Notes: a model not told the origin generated them from the letters alone. Counted from the stretch's first letter, positions 34,352 through 44,348 are shown. The stretch: DNA of 64,000 bases from Curtobacterium ammoniigenes NBRC 101786 (GCF_001571045.1 NZ_BCSV01000002.1:434001-498000); one strand, 5' to 3'. A program made the numbers and translations.

Positions 34352-34915
34352 GTGCAGATGGATTCGACCGGCCGACCTGGTGCCGCGCAAGCCCGATATC
34401 AGGTGCGATTCGCGTGGGGTGCCGCGGGTGCGACACGCGTCGCGACCGACGCGCACCTGCTCGTCTGGGTCGACGTGCTGCCTGATCCATCCGGCGCCGT
34501 GGCGCCCGAGCCGGACCCGTCCAGCATCGGATCGGCCGAACCCACCGAGGTGCTCGCGGTCGGACTGACGGACGGAACCGTGGTCGTGGATCGGGTGATG
34601 CGCCTCCAGGCCGAGCGAGGGGACCGATGCGTCGTCGCGGTGGTCGCCGCCGGCCACCATGGCGGCTACGCGGTCGAGGACCAGCTCGCTGCAGGCGCGG
34701 TCATCGACGCGCTCGTCCGCGCGGGCATCGATCACACCGCTCCGGAGGCTGCAGCGGCCGCCGCGGTCTGGTCCGGGCTGCGCGGCGCGGCCAAGCACCT
34801 CGTCAGCGCCTCTGAGTCAGCGGCCGCACTCGACGCTGCGGGACGCCGAGACCTCGTCGATGCAGCCATCGGTCGAGGGCGGCCAGCCGGACGCGGGAAC
34901 ACCGCTCAGGACTGA
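34352..34915 (+). CDS. 2-phosphosulfolactate phosphatase family protein (ComB-like)
   Basis: A 187-residue protein beginning MQMDSTGRPG and containing YQVRFAWGAAGA near 17-28, a CVVAVVAAG strand and AVEDQLAAGAVIDAL near 110-124, as in actinobacterial proteins annotated as ComB. In methanogens ComB dephosphorylates phosphosulfolactate for coenzyme M synthesis; actinobacterial homologues have no proven role. GTG at 34352 is preferred: TACCGT (34340-34345) lies 6 nt before it, a leaderless arrangement, and no ribosome site is seen. ATG 34358 is an alternative. Confidence 0.75.
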   Translation: MQMDSTGRPGAAQARYQVRFAWGAAGATRVATDAHLLVWVDVLPDPSGAVAPEPDPSSIGSAEPTEVLAVGLTDGTVVVDRVMRLQAERGDRCVVAVVAAGHHGGYAVEDQLAAGAVIDALVRAGIDHTAPEAAAAAAVWSGLRGAAKHLVSASESAAALDAAGRRDLVDAAIGRGRPAGRGNTAQD

Positions 34916-34976
34916 CGCGTTCACTGATGACGGGCCCGCGACCTGCGCGCCCGTCGGATCACCAGAGGAGTGCACC

Positions 34977-35279
34977 ATGAAGGCCGTGGTCAACGGAACC
35001 GTCATCGCCGAAGCGCCCAAGGAAGACCTCATCAGCATCGAGGGCAACTGGTACTTCCCACCGTCGAGCGTCAAGACCGAGCTGCTCGAGAAGAGCCCCA
35101 CCCCGTACCGCTGCCCGTGGAAGGGCGACACGCAGTACTTCACGATCACCGTCGACGGCAAGCAGTTCCCGGACCGCGCATGGTCCTACCCGGAGCCCCT
35201 GCCGACCTCCTTCGACCGTGTCGGAAAGGACTACAGCAACTACGTCGCCTTCTGGAAGGAAGTCCAGGTCACGGACTGA
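34977..35279 (+). CDS. DUF427 domain-containing protein
   Basis: A 100-residue single-domain protein with the DUF427 hallmarks: EGNWYFPPSSV, SPTPYRCPWKGDTQYFTITVDG and WSYPEP, ending VAFWKEV. The family is widespread and of unknown function; the conserved Trp/Tyr/Cys surface suggests ligand binding. AGAGGAG lies 7 nt before the ATG. Its 3' end overlaps the convergent Nramp gene by 11 bp. Confidence 0.93.
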   Translation: MKAVVNGTVIAEAPKEDLISIEGNWYFPPSSVKTELLEKSPTPYRCPWKGDTQYFTITVDGKQFPDRAWSYPEPLPTSFDRVGKDYSNYVAFWKEVQVTD

Positions 35280-36498
35280 CCGCAAGGACCAGCAGGGCCA
35301 CGTTCAACGCGATGATGACGGCGGCGATCACCCAGGCGATCGTCGCCGTCACGCGTGTGTTGCGCGCATCGCCCATCAGCCGGGCACGCGAGGTGTAGAC
35401 GACCAGCGGGACGAGTGCGAACCCGATCCCGAAGCTCAGGACGACCTGACTGTTCACCAACAGCGCCGTCGGATCGGTGCCGATGGCGAGCAGCACGATC
35501 GCCGGCGCGAGCGTCACCGCGCGGCGCACGATCATGGGCACCCGCTTCCGGAGCAGGCCGTGCATGATCTCGGCACCGGCCATCGACCCGACGGATGTCG
35601 AGGCCAGCCCCGACGCCAGGAGCCCGATGGCGAACAGCACTGCCACGCCCGCACCGAGATGCACGCGCAGGGCGTGCTCGGCCCCCGTGATGGTGCCCGT
35701 GCCGTGTGCGCCGCCGAGGCTCGCAGCCGCGATCACGAGCATCGCCACGTTGACGGTCCCGGCCACGAGCAGCGCCAGGCCGACGTCCCAGCGCGTGGCG
35801 CGAAGCACCCCGTCCTGCGCGGGCCCGGGCTCGACCCGACCGTGGTGGTCTCGGCTGAGCGCCGAGTGCAGATAGATCGCGTGCGGCATCACGGTCGCGC
35901 CGAGGATCGATGCGGACAGGAGGACCGCGCCGGAGTCCTGGAATCGCGGCACGATTCCGCCCAGCACGCTGAGCGGGTTCGGCCCGGCGACGAACAGACC
36001 CGCGCAGAACCCGACCGTGAGCACAGCGAGCAGCCCGGTGATGACCCCCTCGATCGCGCGACCGCCTCGACGGTTCTGTGCCGTGAGGACGATCATCGAC
36101 ACGACGCCCGTGATGAGTCCGCCGATAACCGGCGGAACCCCGAACAGCAGTTGCAACGCGAGCGCCCCGCCGATCACCTCGGCGACATCGGTCGCCGCAG
36201 CCACGATCTCCGCCTGGAGCCAGAACAGCACGCGGGGTACCGGCCCGAGGCTGATGCCGATGAGCTCCGGCAACGACTTGCCCGTGACGATGCCGAGCTT
36301 TGCCGACAGGTACTGCACGAGGACGGCGCACCCGTTCGCCGCGACGACTGCCCAGACGAGCGAGTAGCCGTACTTCGCCCCGGCGGTGAGGTTCGCCGCG
36401 ACATTGCCGGGATCCACGTAGGCGATGGCGGCGACGAACGCCGGACCGAGCGCGGTCAGCCCGGCGATCCGAGAGCGCCGAGCGGCCGTGGTCGTCAT
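35269..36498 (-). CDS. Nramp-family divalent metal transporter (MntH-like)
   Basis: A 409-residue transporter with about 11 hydrophobic segments. The metal-binding motifs are intact: DPGN in helix 1 (YVDPGNVAANL) and MPHAIYLHS in helix 6, whose Met and Asp/Asn positions coordinate manganese or iron in Nramp structures. It imports Mn2+ or Fe2+ with protons. It lies 78 bp downstream of a CGNR regulator on the same strand, which may control it. There is no visible Mn riboswitch. Confidence 0.94.
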   Translation of the reverse strand: MTTTAARRSRIAGLTALGPAFVAAIAYVDPGNVAANLTAGAKYGYSLVWAVVAANGCAVLVQYLSAKLGIVTGKSLPELIGISLGPVPRVLFWLQAEIVAAATDVAEVIGGALALQLLFGVPPVIGGLITGVVSMIVLTAQNRRGGRAIEGVITGLLAVLTVGFCAGLFVAGPNPLSVLGGIVPRFQDSGAVLLSASILGATVMPHAIYLHSALSRDHHGRVEPGPAQDGVLRATRWDVGLALLVAGTVNVAMLVIAAASLGGAHGTGTITGAEHALRVHLGAGVAVLFAIGLLASGLASTSVGSMAGAEIMHGLLRKRVPMIVRRAVTLAPAIVLLAIGTDPTALLVNSQVVLSFGIGFALVPLVVYTSRARLMGDARNTRVTATIAWVIAAVIIALNVALLVLAVSP

Positions 36499-36576
36499 CG
36501 ATCCAGCATGCCAGGCGCAGGTTTCGAGCCCGTGACGATGTGCGCTGAGCGGTTCAGCGGGGTCCTGGCCGGCCCG

Positions 36577-37281
36577 TCAGCGGTCGGCGCGCTCGCGGTG
36601 CGCGCGGACCTTCGCGCGGTTGCCGCATCGCTGCATCGCGCACCACCGGCGGGTACCGCCGCGGGATGCGTCGTAGAACACGAGACCGCAGTCATCCGCG
36701 CTGCATCGGCCGAGACGCGCCCTGGTTGCGCGGAGGCCGCCCGAGCCGTCAGCGGTGGCGCCGAGGCCGATCTCGTCGAAGAGCGCGACCGCGTCGCGCG
36801 CGACGGTGGACAGCGCCTGGGCGAGCCGAACGCGTCCAGTTCCGGCGCGTCGCCGACCTCCCGACAGGACCGGTGGCACGTCGGGAAGTGCCGCGAACAG
36901 GTTCACGGTGTCGACGTCGTCCGGCGAGACTCGATGGAGGGCTTCCGCCGCGGCCGGTTGGTTGTCAGCTCTGCCGCCGGAAGCGTGCGGCGCGGGCGGC
37001 GGCGCCGCGACGACGGCCAGCCGCGCGATCGCAGCCCGAAGGGCGCGCGCGTCCGTCAGCTCCCGATCCGTCGCGCCGACGTCGACCGGTCGCGTATGGG
37101 CGCTGAGCCACTCGTCGAGATCGGCGGGCGACGCGAGCAGCTCGCCGAGATGCGCCCGGGGACGAACGCCGAGTGGATCGTCGTCGAACCCTCCGGTGTG
37201 CGCGAAGTCGAGGCACACGCGACCTGCATCGAAGAACCATGCGCCACCGGCATCGGTCCTGATGTCCTGCCCGGTGCGCAT
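36577..37281 (-). CDS. CGNR zinc-finger, ABATE-domain regulator
   Basis: A 234-residue protein. The N-terminal ABATE-like region begins FFDAGRVCLDFAHTGGF; the C-terminus is a CGNR zinc finger with CSADDCGLVFYD, then WCAMQRCGNRAKVRAHR, carrying the four cysteines and the CGNR motif. Such proteins are thought to be stress-related transcriptional regulators. It starts 17 bp after the SprT-like gene and precedes the Nramp transporter, so it may be in the same operon. Confidence 0.92.
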   Translation of the reverse strand: MRTGQDIRTDAGGAWFFDAGRVCLDFAHTGGFDDDPLGVRPRAHLGELLASPADLDEWLSAHTRPVDVGATDRELTDARALRAAIARLAVVAAPPPAPHASGGRADNQPAAAEALHRVSPDDVDTVNLFAALPDVPPVLSGGRRRAGTGRVRLAQALSTVARDAVALFDEIGLGATADGSGGLRATRARLGRCSADDCGLVFYDASRGGTRRWCAMQRCGNRAKVRAHRERADR

Positions 37282-37298
37282 TCGATCAGGCTAGTGCG

Positions 37299-37778
37299 TC
37301 AGCGAACTGCCGAGGGGGTCCGGTCCGGCGTCCGGCGCTCCCACTGGATCGCGTTCGCTGGATCGTATCGGCGTGCGCATCGCGCGCACGAGGTGGGTCG
37401 CGTCGGGCGACGGTAGCGCACGTGCTCGTGACCGGAGGGACAGCGACCGACCCACGGTGCGAGGTCGTCGGCGATGGGCCCGTCGTGGAGGCGGTCGCCG
37501 CGATATCCAAGCTGACGGGCCGTCGATCGCCAGGACGGGCCGTGCCCCGCGGCCGCTCCAACGAGGGCGTGCGCGATCTCGTGGAGCACGACCTGCTCGA
37601 GCGCATTCGCGTCCGCTCGGGCGGCGAGGTGGCGGCTGACCGTGATGCGGTGCCGGCCGAAGTCACACTGCCCGGCACGCGTACGCGCATTGTCGAAGCC
37701 GAACGTCCAGGTGTCCGCGGGAAGGTGCACGGCGATCAGCGCCTCGGCCTGGGCGCGAACCGCCGCGAGTTCGCTCAT
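37299..37778 (-). CDS. SprT-like zinc metalloprotease family protein
   Basis: A 159-residue protein with HEIAH at 66-70 and a third histidine in GHGPSW (His79), the zinc site of SprT/Spartan-like peptidases. The C-terminus has CPSGHEHVRY and CARCARRYD, which together look like a small zinc ribbon. It may act on DNA-protein crosslinks or be a general metalloprotease; this is not shown. Its ATG overlaps the stop of the TPR gene (ATGA). Confidence 0.88.
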   Translation of the reverse strand: MSELAAVRAQAEALIAVHLPADTWTFGFDNARTRAGQCDFGRHRITVSRHLAARADANALEQVVLHEIAHALVGAAAGHGPSWRSTARQLGYRGDRLHDGPIADDLAPWVGRCPSGHEHVRYRRPTRPTSCARCARRYDPANAIQWERRTPDRTPSAVR

Positions 37779-38428
37779 CGCGGGCGGTCGACGCGTGTTG
37801 CCGCGGCACGCACCGGATCTGCACGCTCGTCCGGCGCGGCGTGCGGCTGCGTCATGGAGGCGCGCATCGACGCGTCGATCGCCTCACGGAGCGCCTGTGT
37901 CCGTTCCTGCGGCGCGCCGGCGGCTCGGAAAGCGTCGTAGGCGCGGCTCAGTGCCGCGCGTGCTTCGGCGAACCGAGCGAGCTCGTACAACGACCACCCC
38001 TCGATCTCCGCGGCTGCGCCCTCCAGCTCCGACCATTCCTCGATCGTCGCCGTATCCCGCGCGAGTGCGGCTTCGGCCGCGGCGCGTTCGTAGCGACCGA
38101 GATCGTGGAGCACGTGCGCCCGACGCACCCGGGCCGCGACGAGGTCCGCGCGATCGCCTGTGAACATCACCAATCGGTAGGTCTCTTCCGCGACAGTCAG
38201 CGCCTCGTCGAGACGTCCGAGCAGACGGAGCAGTTCGGTCCGCTCCGCCATCGCGGTAGTGCTGCGCGTCTGCCCGAGCGCGCGGAGCTGCTCCTGCACC
38301 TCGGCGACGTCGATGGCCGGGCGGAGGCTGATGGGCGCGAAGCCGGGATCGTGCGCCTGCTCGGACCCGGTTCGGTCGGAACGAGTGTCCGGGCGTGGGT
38401 CAGTGGGGTCGATCGGAGCAGCGCACAT
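37775..38428 (-). CDS. TPR-like helical repeat protein, 217 aa
   Basis: Soluble protein with an acidic Pro/Asp-rich start (residues 1-40) and about three TPR-like helical pairs between 45 and 190 (LRLLGRLDEALTVAEETYRL, LGRYERAAAEAALAR and LARFAEARAALSRAYDAF). It is probably a protein-interaction scaffold; the partner is unknown. Coupled to the SprT-like gene by a 4-bp overlap. ATG at 38428 follows no strong ribosome site. Confidence 0.72.
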   Translation of the reverse strand: MCAAPIDPTDPRPDTRSDRTGSEQAHDPGFAPISLRPAIDVAEVQEQLRALGQTRSTTAMAERTELLRLLGRLDEALTVAEETYRLVMFTGDRADLVAARVRRAHVLHDLGRYERAAAEAALARDTATIEEWSELEGAAAEIEGWSLYELARFAEARAALSRAYDAFRAAGAPQERTQALREAIDASMRASMTQPHAAPDERADPVRAAATRVDRPR

Positions 38429-38512
38429 CGGTACTGAGGGTAACCGCGCGCGCCCCGAACGGGGGCTGAGCGCGCCGTTCGCGGACAGCCCCGCCATCCG
38501 GCGATCAGCCGC

Positions 38513-38583
38513 CCGGACGCGGACCGCCGCACGAGCCGGACGCGGATCGCGCGCAGGAGCCGGCGCGAGGCCGGGCTCAGGAG
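38513..38583. repeat. Three imperfect 23-24-bp tandem repeats over a stop codon
   Basis: Units 38513-38535, 38536-38559 and 38560-38583 each begin ccgg.cgcg and end (g/c)aggag or acgag. The stop codon of the minus-strand membrane-protein gene (38577-38579) lies inside the third unit and a degenerate copy continues into its last codons. Confidence 0.8.
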
Positions 38584-39632
38584 CCGGCTGCCGCCCCTGC
38601 GATCATCACGGACACCAGGATGACCAGGATGATCGGGGCGATCACACCGATCACGATCCCGAAAATGCCCAGTCCGCGGCCACGACCCGTCGCCGCTGCA
38701 ACGATGCCCTGGATGATCGCCCACAGGCCTGTCACGGTGCCGAGCAGTGAGAGCAGTGAGGCCCAGAGGAGCGGAGTCAGCAGGGTGGGATCGCTGCGGA
38801 GCTCCCGTGAGAGCTCCTGGTTCAACTGCTGCTGTTGGGTCGGGGTCAGGCCCCCGTGCTGGCCGGCGATCACGATCTGACGGAACGCAGGGAGATGCCC
38901 GAACGTCTGCCCGTAGAGATACCCGGCGACGACCGCCGCGACGAGTGCGACGAGTGCGACGATGAACGCGATCGCACCGACGGTGCCCCGCTTGCGGCGG
39001 CGCTCGACCCGCTCACCCCACGCTGGACCCGGAGCGGCAGCGGGCGCCGCGGCGTACCCCGGAGCACCCGTCGCGCCGGGGGTCGACCACGGCTGGTGCG
39101 GCTGGGTGGGTTGCTGCGTGTACGGCTGCTGCGCGGAGGGCTGCTGCCCGTACGTCGGTCGCTGCCCGTAGGTGGGTTGCTCGCCGTACGGCTGCTGGCC
39201 CTGGCCGTTGTACGGCGCCTGCTGATCGCCGTACGGCCGCTGGCCGTATTGGCTAGGTGGACCGGGCGGGCTCCACCGTGCGGTCTCCGGTGACGCTTCG
39301 CGATCCGACCCCCAGCCGGCAGCGCTGGCGCTTGGGAACGCCGTGGTTGGTTGGTCATCCGCCGGGGCATCCGAGGCGGGCCCGTCGGGCGTGATGCGCT
39401 CGCCGTACCGGGGCTCGGGCGCTGCCGGAGGGGTCGTGCGGTCGATCCGTTGCGTGGCCGGATCGACGTGATCGATGCGTTGCGTCGCCGGGTCCAGCTG
39501 GTCGAACCGTTGCGTGGCGAGGTCCTCATCGGCCGAGGCTGCGTGCGCAGTCGAATCCTCGGCGGCCGATGCGCCGTCGGCGTCGTGCGGTTCCGGAGCT
39601 CGCTCCCCCCAGCGTGGTTCGTCGTTGCTCAT
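38577..39632 (-). CDS. Membrane protein with long Tyr/Gln/Pro-rich N-terminal domain (DUF4190-like)
   Basis: A 351-residue protein. Residues 1-205 are hydrophilic and disordered: first three copies of an (L/V)DPATQRID-like 10-residue repeat, then a YGQ/QQP-rich segment. Segments near 225-245, 290-312 and 320-346 are membrane-spanning, with a Gln-run between the first two. The C-terminal part resembles DUF4190-type actinobacterial membrane proteins. Such tails can mediate septal or polar clustering, but this is speculation. ATG at 39632 or 39656 are both possible. It follows the spermidine-synthase-like gene by 68 bp. Confidence 0.75.
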   Translation of the reverse strand: MSNDEPRWGERAPEPHDADGASAAEDSTAHAASADEDLATQRFDQLDPATQRIDHVDPATQRIDRTTPPAAPEPRYGERITPDGPASDAPADDQPTTAFPSASAAGWGSDREASPETARWSPPGPPSQYGQRPYGDQQAPYNGQGQQPYGEQPTYGQRPTYGQQPSAQQPYTQQPTQPHQPWSTPGATGAPGYAAAPAAAPGPAWGERVERRRKRGTVGAIAFIVALVALVAAVVAGYLYGQTFGHLPAFRQIVIAGQHGGLTPTQQQQLNQELSRELRSDPTLLTPLLWASLLSLLGTVTGLWAIIQGIVAAATGRGRGLGIFGIVIGVIAPIILVILVSVMIAGAAAGS

Positions 39633-39700
39633 CAGATCCCCGATCTCAGCGGTCATCGTCGGCCTTGTGGTGCCACCATCCTGGCAGGCCGTGCGCCGGA

Positions 39701-40531
39701 TCAGCCGAAGATCGACCGATTCGGCTCGGGCGATCCGATCGCGGTCGCATCGGTCACGATGGGCGCTCCGGCCGCGAACGCGATCAGCTCGTCGCCGTGC
39801 ACCACCTTGCTGGGCAGGGGGTCGGACGCGAACAGTCGCGGCATGGCGTCGAGCGGAAGTTCGGAGCCCGACGCCAGCACGACGATGTTGCCGAAGCGGC
39901 GACCCCTGAGCATCCCGGTGTCGGCGACTGCCGCGACAGACGGCCACACCGCGCCGACGGTGGACACCTGGCTCCGTGCAAAGGCGAGCCCCGCCCCATC
40001 GGCGACATTGATGGCGAGCACCCCGCCCGGAGCGAGGAACCCGGCGACTGCCCGATAGAACTCCACGCTGGTGACGTGCGCGGGTGTGCGTGCGCCGCTG
40101 AAGACGTCGACCACGATGAGATCCGCGCTGGCATGCAACCCCGCCGGGAGCTGCTCGAGTGCGGCTCGTGCATCGCCGTACCGGACTCGGATCGAGGCAG
40201 CGCGGGGGAGCGGCAGCTGCTCGCGGACCAGGTCGACGAGCCCCCGTTCGAGCTCGATCACCTGCTGACGGGATCCCGGACGCGTTGCTGCAACGTATCG
40301 GGGAAGTGTCAGCGCGCCGGCCCCGAGGTGGAGCGCGGTGATCGGACCAGGCGGCAGCAGATCGATCACGTGGCCGATGCGACGGATGTACTCGAATGTC
40401 AGGTTGGTCGGATCGTCGAGATCCACGTGCGACTGCGGCGTGCCGTCGACCACCAGCGTGAACGACCCGGGCCGATGACGATCCGGCTCGATCGCAGCGA
40501 ACCCGGCCCCGACGCGAATTGCATCCTCCAT
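39701..40531 (-). CDS. Spermidine synthase-like class I methyltransferase-fold protein
   Basis: A 276-residue protein with a Rossmann-type SAM/dcSAM-binding domain: ALHLGAGALTLPRYVAATRPGS (motif I), an acidic VIELERGLVDLVREQ, then VRYGDARAALEQLP and DLIVVDVFSGARTPAHVTS, as in spermidine synthases and their fused homologues. It lacks the membrane domain of fused forms. True aminopropyl transfer is uncertain because the polyamine-binding acidic residues are not obvious. ATG at 40531 follows GAGAAGGA. It is divergent from the next membrane-protein gene. Confidence 0.85.
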   Translation of the reverse strand: MEDAIRVGAGFAAIEPDRHRPGSFTLVVDGTPQSHVDLDDPTNLTFEYIRRIGHVIDLLPPGPITALHLGAGALTLPRYVAATRPGSRQQVIELERGLVDLVREQLPLPRAASIRVRYGDARAALEQLPAGLHASADLIVVDVFSGARTPAHVTSVEFYRAVAGFLAPGGVLAINVADGAGLAFARSQVSTVGAVWPSVAAVADTGMLRGRRFGNIVVLASGSELPLDAMPRLFASDPLPSKVVHGDELIAFAAGAPIVTDATAIGSPEPNRSIFG

Positions 40532-40657
40532 ACGGCCATCCTTCTCCACCCGATCACCACCCCGTTCCCCACCCAGGGGTGGTGTTGACCGATCCGCGGC
40601 TCCGCGATTGTGGAGGACATCGGCTGAGACCTCGGCCCAGTGATCGAAAGGTGCATC

Positions 40658-41152
40658 ATGAACCTGCAGTCGGCCGCGGATATCGCGCTCGGACTCATCA
40701 TCGTCGGCGTGCTCGCGTTCCGGCAGCTGACCTGGCGGTACGTCGACCCCGCCCGGATCTGGCGACTCCCGGTCATCCTCGGAATCATCGGACTTGTCGA
40801 GCTCGCCGGCACGCATATGGCTGTCGGCCCCGCCGACATCGGATTCTTCGCACTCGAAGCCATCGTCGGCATCGCGGTCGGGCTCGGCATGGGGTTCCTC
40901 ACCACCTACCGGATCGCGCCGCAGCCCGACCAACGGGGTCGGTCCGTCCAGGCGCGCACGGGCGGCTGGGGCGCTGCCCTCTGGATCGTGCTCATCGCCA
41001 CCCGCGTCGGGATCGACGTGCTGGCCGGCATGAACGGCGCACATCTTGCGGCCTCGGGGGGATCGATTCTTCTGGTCCTGGCCATCAACCGGGCTGCACG
41101 CGCCTTCGTCATGGACCAGCGCCTCCCGCGCGAACGACGCATCAGGGCATGA
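40658..41152 (+). CDS. Small membrane protein upstream of a two-component system
   Basis: A 164-residue protein with about four hydrophobic segments (near 7-24, 40-57, 63-83, 113-145), resembling DUF1453-type membrane proteins. The function is unknown. It ends 7 bp before the histidine kinase and is probably in the same operon, so it may tune signalling. AAAGG lies before the ATG at 40658. Confidence 0.75.
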   Translation: MNLQSAADIALGLIIVGVLAFRQLTWRYVDPARIWRLPVILGIIGLVELAGTHMAVGPADIGFFALEAIVGIAVGLGMGFLTTYRIAPQPDQRGRSVQARTGGWGAALWIVLIATRVGIDVLAGMNGAHLAASGGSILLVLAINRAARAFVMDQRLPRERRIRA

Positions 41153-41159
41153 TTGCACC

Positions 41160-42497
41160 GTGACCTTGCGGGACCACGATCCACGACGCGCCGTCGCTCC
41201 CGGCGGCGCGTCGTGGTTCTCGCGAGCGCTGAACCTCGTCGGGATCCTCGTCGTCGCGTACTGGGCGATCACGCTCGGCGTTCGCCATGGGCATGCGCCG
41301 ATCGTCTGGGCGCTGTCGGCTCTCGCGCTGGCTGGATGGATCGTCCGCGCCGTTCCCGGAACCCGAGCACTGCTCCGCGCGGCGGCGGCGACGATGGTGA
41401 TCGCTGGGGCCATCGTCACGCCGCTGACGGACAGCATTCTGATCGTCCCGGTGATCCTCGGCATCATCGTGCTCGTCACCGATCCCGGCCTTCCGATCTG
41501 GGCCGGCGTACTCGCGGGCCTCGGGGCGAGTGCGATCTTCGGCACGATCGGAGCCGTTGTCGGCATCAGCGGCTCGAACGTGCTCGGCGACGTTGGCGGT
41601 GTCCTGCTCGGCATCCTGATCGGCATCAGCCGCCGGCAGTTCCGCGACGGGCAGGCCCGCGAACGCGAGGCCGAGCGGCAGGCTGAGCGGACCGCGCTCC
41701 TCGCCGAGCGCTCGCGGGCAGCGCGGGACATCCACGATGTCCTCGCGCACAGCCTCGGTGGCCTCGTGCTGCAGCTCGACGCGGTCGAGGCGCTGCTCGA
41801 TGACGGGCAGATCGACCAGGCTCGCGACCGTGCGGCCCAGGCGCGGACGCTCGCCGCGGACGGTCTCGCGGAGGCGCGGCGTGCGGTTCGAACCCTGCGC
41901 GACGACGCCTTCCCCACCGATCAGGACGGGCCAGCAGGCGCACCGGCACTGGCACGCAGCGCCGAGGCAGCGCAGTCGGACCAGCTCGCGCGGGCATCGG
42001 TCGAGGTCGCCGTCGTGCCGGAGTCGCTGCGGAGCCTCATCGACGCGCACCGCGGTTTCGGCGGAGCCATCGCCGTGGACGGAGATCCGAGCCTCCCCGG
42101 TGTCGATGACGCCCATGCGGCCGCTGTCGTCGCCGTCGCCAGGGAGGCCCTCACCAACGCCCGCAAACACGCGCCGGGAACGCCCGTGTCGCTCTCCGTC
42201 ATCGTGGACGGGGATGCGGTGGACGTGGTGATCGCGAACCCGCTTCGTGCGGACGGCAACGGCATCGTCGGCATGCGTGAGCGCTTCGCCGAGCTCGGCA
42301 CGGCGGCCACGATCGAGGCGGAGGAATCGGAGGGCGAGTTCGTCGTCGCCATGCACGTGCCCGCGGGCGAGCCGGGGGCGTCGTCCTCCGACCCGGCGGT
42401 GCCCTCCGGTCTAGCGGTGCCCTCTGATCTGGCGTCGTCCTCCGACCCGGCGCCCTCCGACCGTGGGTCGCAAGCGCTGGAAGGCCGCGCCGGATGA
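41160..42497 (+). CDS. Sensor histidine kinase, NarL-type (HisKA_3)
   Basis: A 445-residue kinase: about four to five membrane segments in residues 20-155, a coiled linker at 160-185, the HisKA_3 box RDIHDVLAHSLGG with phospho-acceptor His192, and a HATPase domain containing EALTNARKHAPG and NGIVGMRERFAELG. The C-terminus (about 395-445) is an extra Ser/Asp/Pro-rich tail with repeated SSSDPA(V/P) and VPS(G/D)LA motifs. GTG at 41160 is used. The response-regulator gene overlaps its stop (ATGA). Confidence 0.92.
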   Translation: MTLRDHDPRRAVAPGGASWFSRALNLVGILVVAYWAITLGVRHGHAPIVWALSALALAGWIVRAVPGTRALLRAAAATMVIAGAIVTPLTDSILIVPVILGIIVLVTDPGLPIWAGVLAGLGASAIFGTIGAVVGISGSNVLGDVGGVLLGILIGISRRQFRDGQAREREAERQAERTALLAERSRAARDIHDVLAHSLGGLVLQLDAVEALLDDGQIDQARDRAAQARTLAADGLAEARRAVRTLRDDAFPTDQDGPAGAPALARSAEAAQSDQLARASVEVAVVPESLRSLIDAHRGFGGAIAVDGDPSLPGVDDAHAAAVVAVAREALTNARKHAPGTPVSLSVIVDGDAVDVVIANPLRADGNGIVGMRERFAELGTAATIEAEESEGEFVVAMHVPAGEPGASSSDPAVPSGLAVPSDLASSSDPAPSDRGSQALEGRAG

Positions 42498-43180
42498 CGG
42501 CGATTCGCGTGCTGGTCGTCGACGACCAGGCAATCGTCCGCGACGGCCTGGTGACCGTGCTGGGTCTCGTGCCCGACCTGCTCGTCGTGGGTGAAGCCTC
42601 CGACGGCGAGCAGGCGATCGCGCTGGTCGACCGTGTTCACCCGCACGTCGTGCTCATGGACCTCAACATGCCCGGGGTCGACGGCACCACGGCGACGGAA
42701 CGCATCCTGGACGAGCACCCCGACATCGCGGTGCTCGTCCTCACGACCTTCGCCGACGACCGGTCGATCATCGGCGCGCTCCGTGCCGGCGCACGCGGGT
42801 ACTTGACGAAGGATGCCGGGCGCGGCGAGATCGCCACCGCGATCCGCGCCGTCGCGCAGGGGCAGACCACGGTGGACGCGAGTGTCGGCGCTCGGCTCGT
42901 CGCCAATCTCGGGGGCGTATCGGACGCGCAGGGGGGAGCCGAGCCTCCCGCTCCGACGGCGCAGCCGTCCGTGCAGGAGCGTTTCCCGCAGCTCACCCCG
43001 CGGGAAGCGGAGGTGCTCGCGCTCATCGCGGACGGCCGGACGAACGGCCAGATCGCGACGGAGCTGTTCCTCACCGTCCCGACCGTGAAGAGCTACGTGA
43101 ACCAGGTGTTCGGCAAGCTCGGGGTCGGCAGCCGCGCCGAGGCGGTGGCCCGCGTTCTCCGCGGGCCCGGTATGCCCTGA
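42494..43180 (+). CDS. Response regulator, NarL/FixJ (LuxR-HTH) family
   Basis: A 228-residue regulator. The receiver domain has Asp10, Asp11 and phospho-accepting Asp56 (VVLMDLNMPG), with a Thr-Lys switch in YLTKDAG; a Pro/Ala linker joins the LuxR-type HTH (LTPREAEVLALIADGRTNGQIA). It is coupled to the upstream kinase. Target genes are not visible. The stop codon (43178-43180) is part of a 16-17-bp tandem array. Confidence 0.95.
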   Translation: MTAIRVLVVDDQAIVRDGLVTVLGLVPDLLVVGEASDGEQAIALVDRVHPHVVLMDLNMPGVDGTTATERILDEHPDIAVLVLTTFADDRSIIGALRAGARGYLTKDAGRGEIATAIRAVAQGQTTVDASVGARLVANLGGVSDAQGGAEPPAPTAQPSVQERFPQLTPREAEVLALIADGRTNGQIATELFLTVPTVKSYVNQVFGKLGVGSRAEAVARVLRGPGMP

Positions 43181-43247
43181 AGCCCGGTATGTCGTGAAGC
43201 CGGCACGCACTGAACCCGGTATGCCCTGAAGCCCGGCATGTCCTCAA
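43165..43247. repeat. Five 16-17-bp tandem repeats that include a stop codon
   Basis: Units gcccggtatgccctgaa (43165-43181), 43182-43198, 43199-43214, 43215-43230 and 43231-43247 are clearly related. The first encodes the response regulator's last residues and stop, and four of the five contain TGA. The array ends 24 bp before the aldo/keto reductase gene. Confidence 0.92.
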
Positions 43248-43270
43248 GCAGCGGGCGTACCGTCCGAGCC

Positions 43271-44248
<978 letters not shown>

Positions 44249-44348
44249 CCGCCGCACACGCGGCAGCTGCACACGCGGGTGATCGCTGAGCAAATCGAAG
44301 ATGAACAATCAGGAAACTTCGATAACGAAACAGTAACGTGGCGCGGTC

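Noticed and set aside
36520..36560. tRNA-like T-loop pattern (ggtttcgagccc)
   Set aside because: No matching acceptor or anticodon stems around it.
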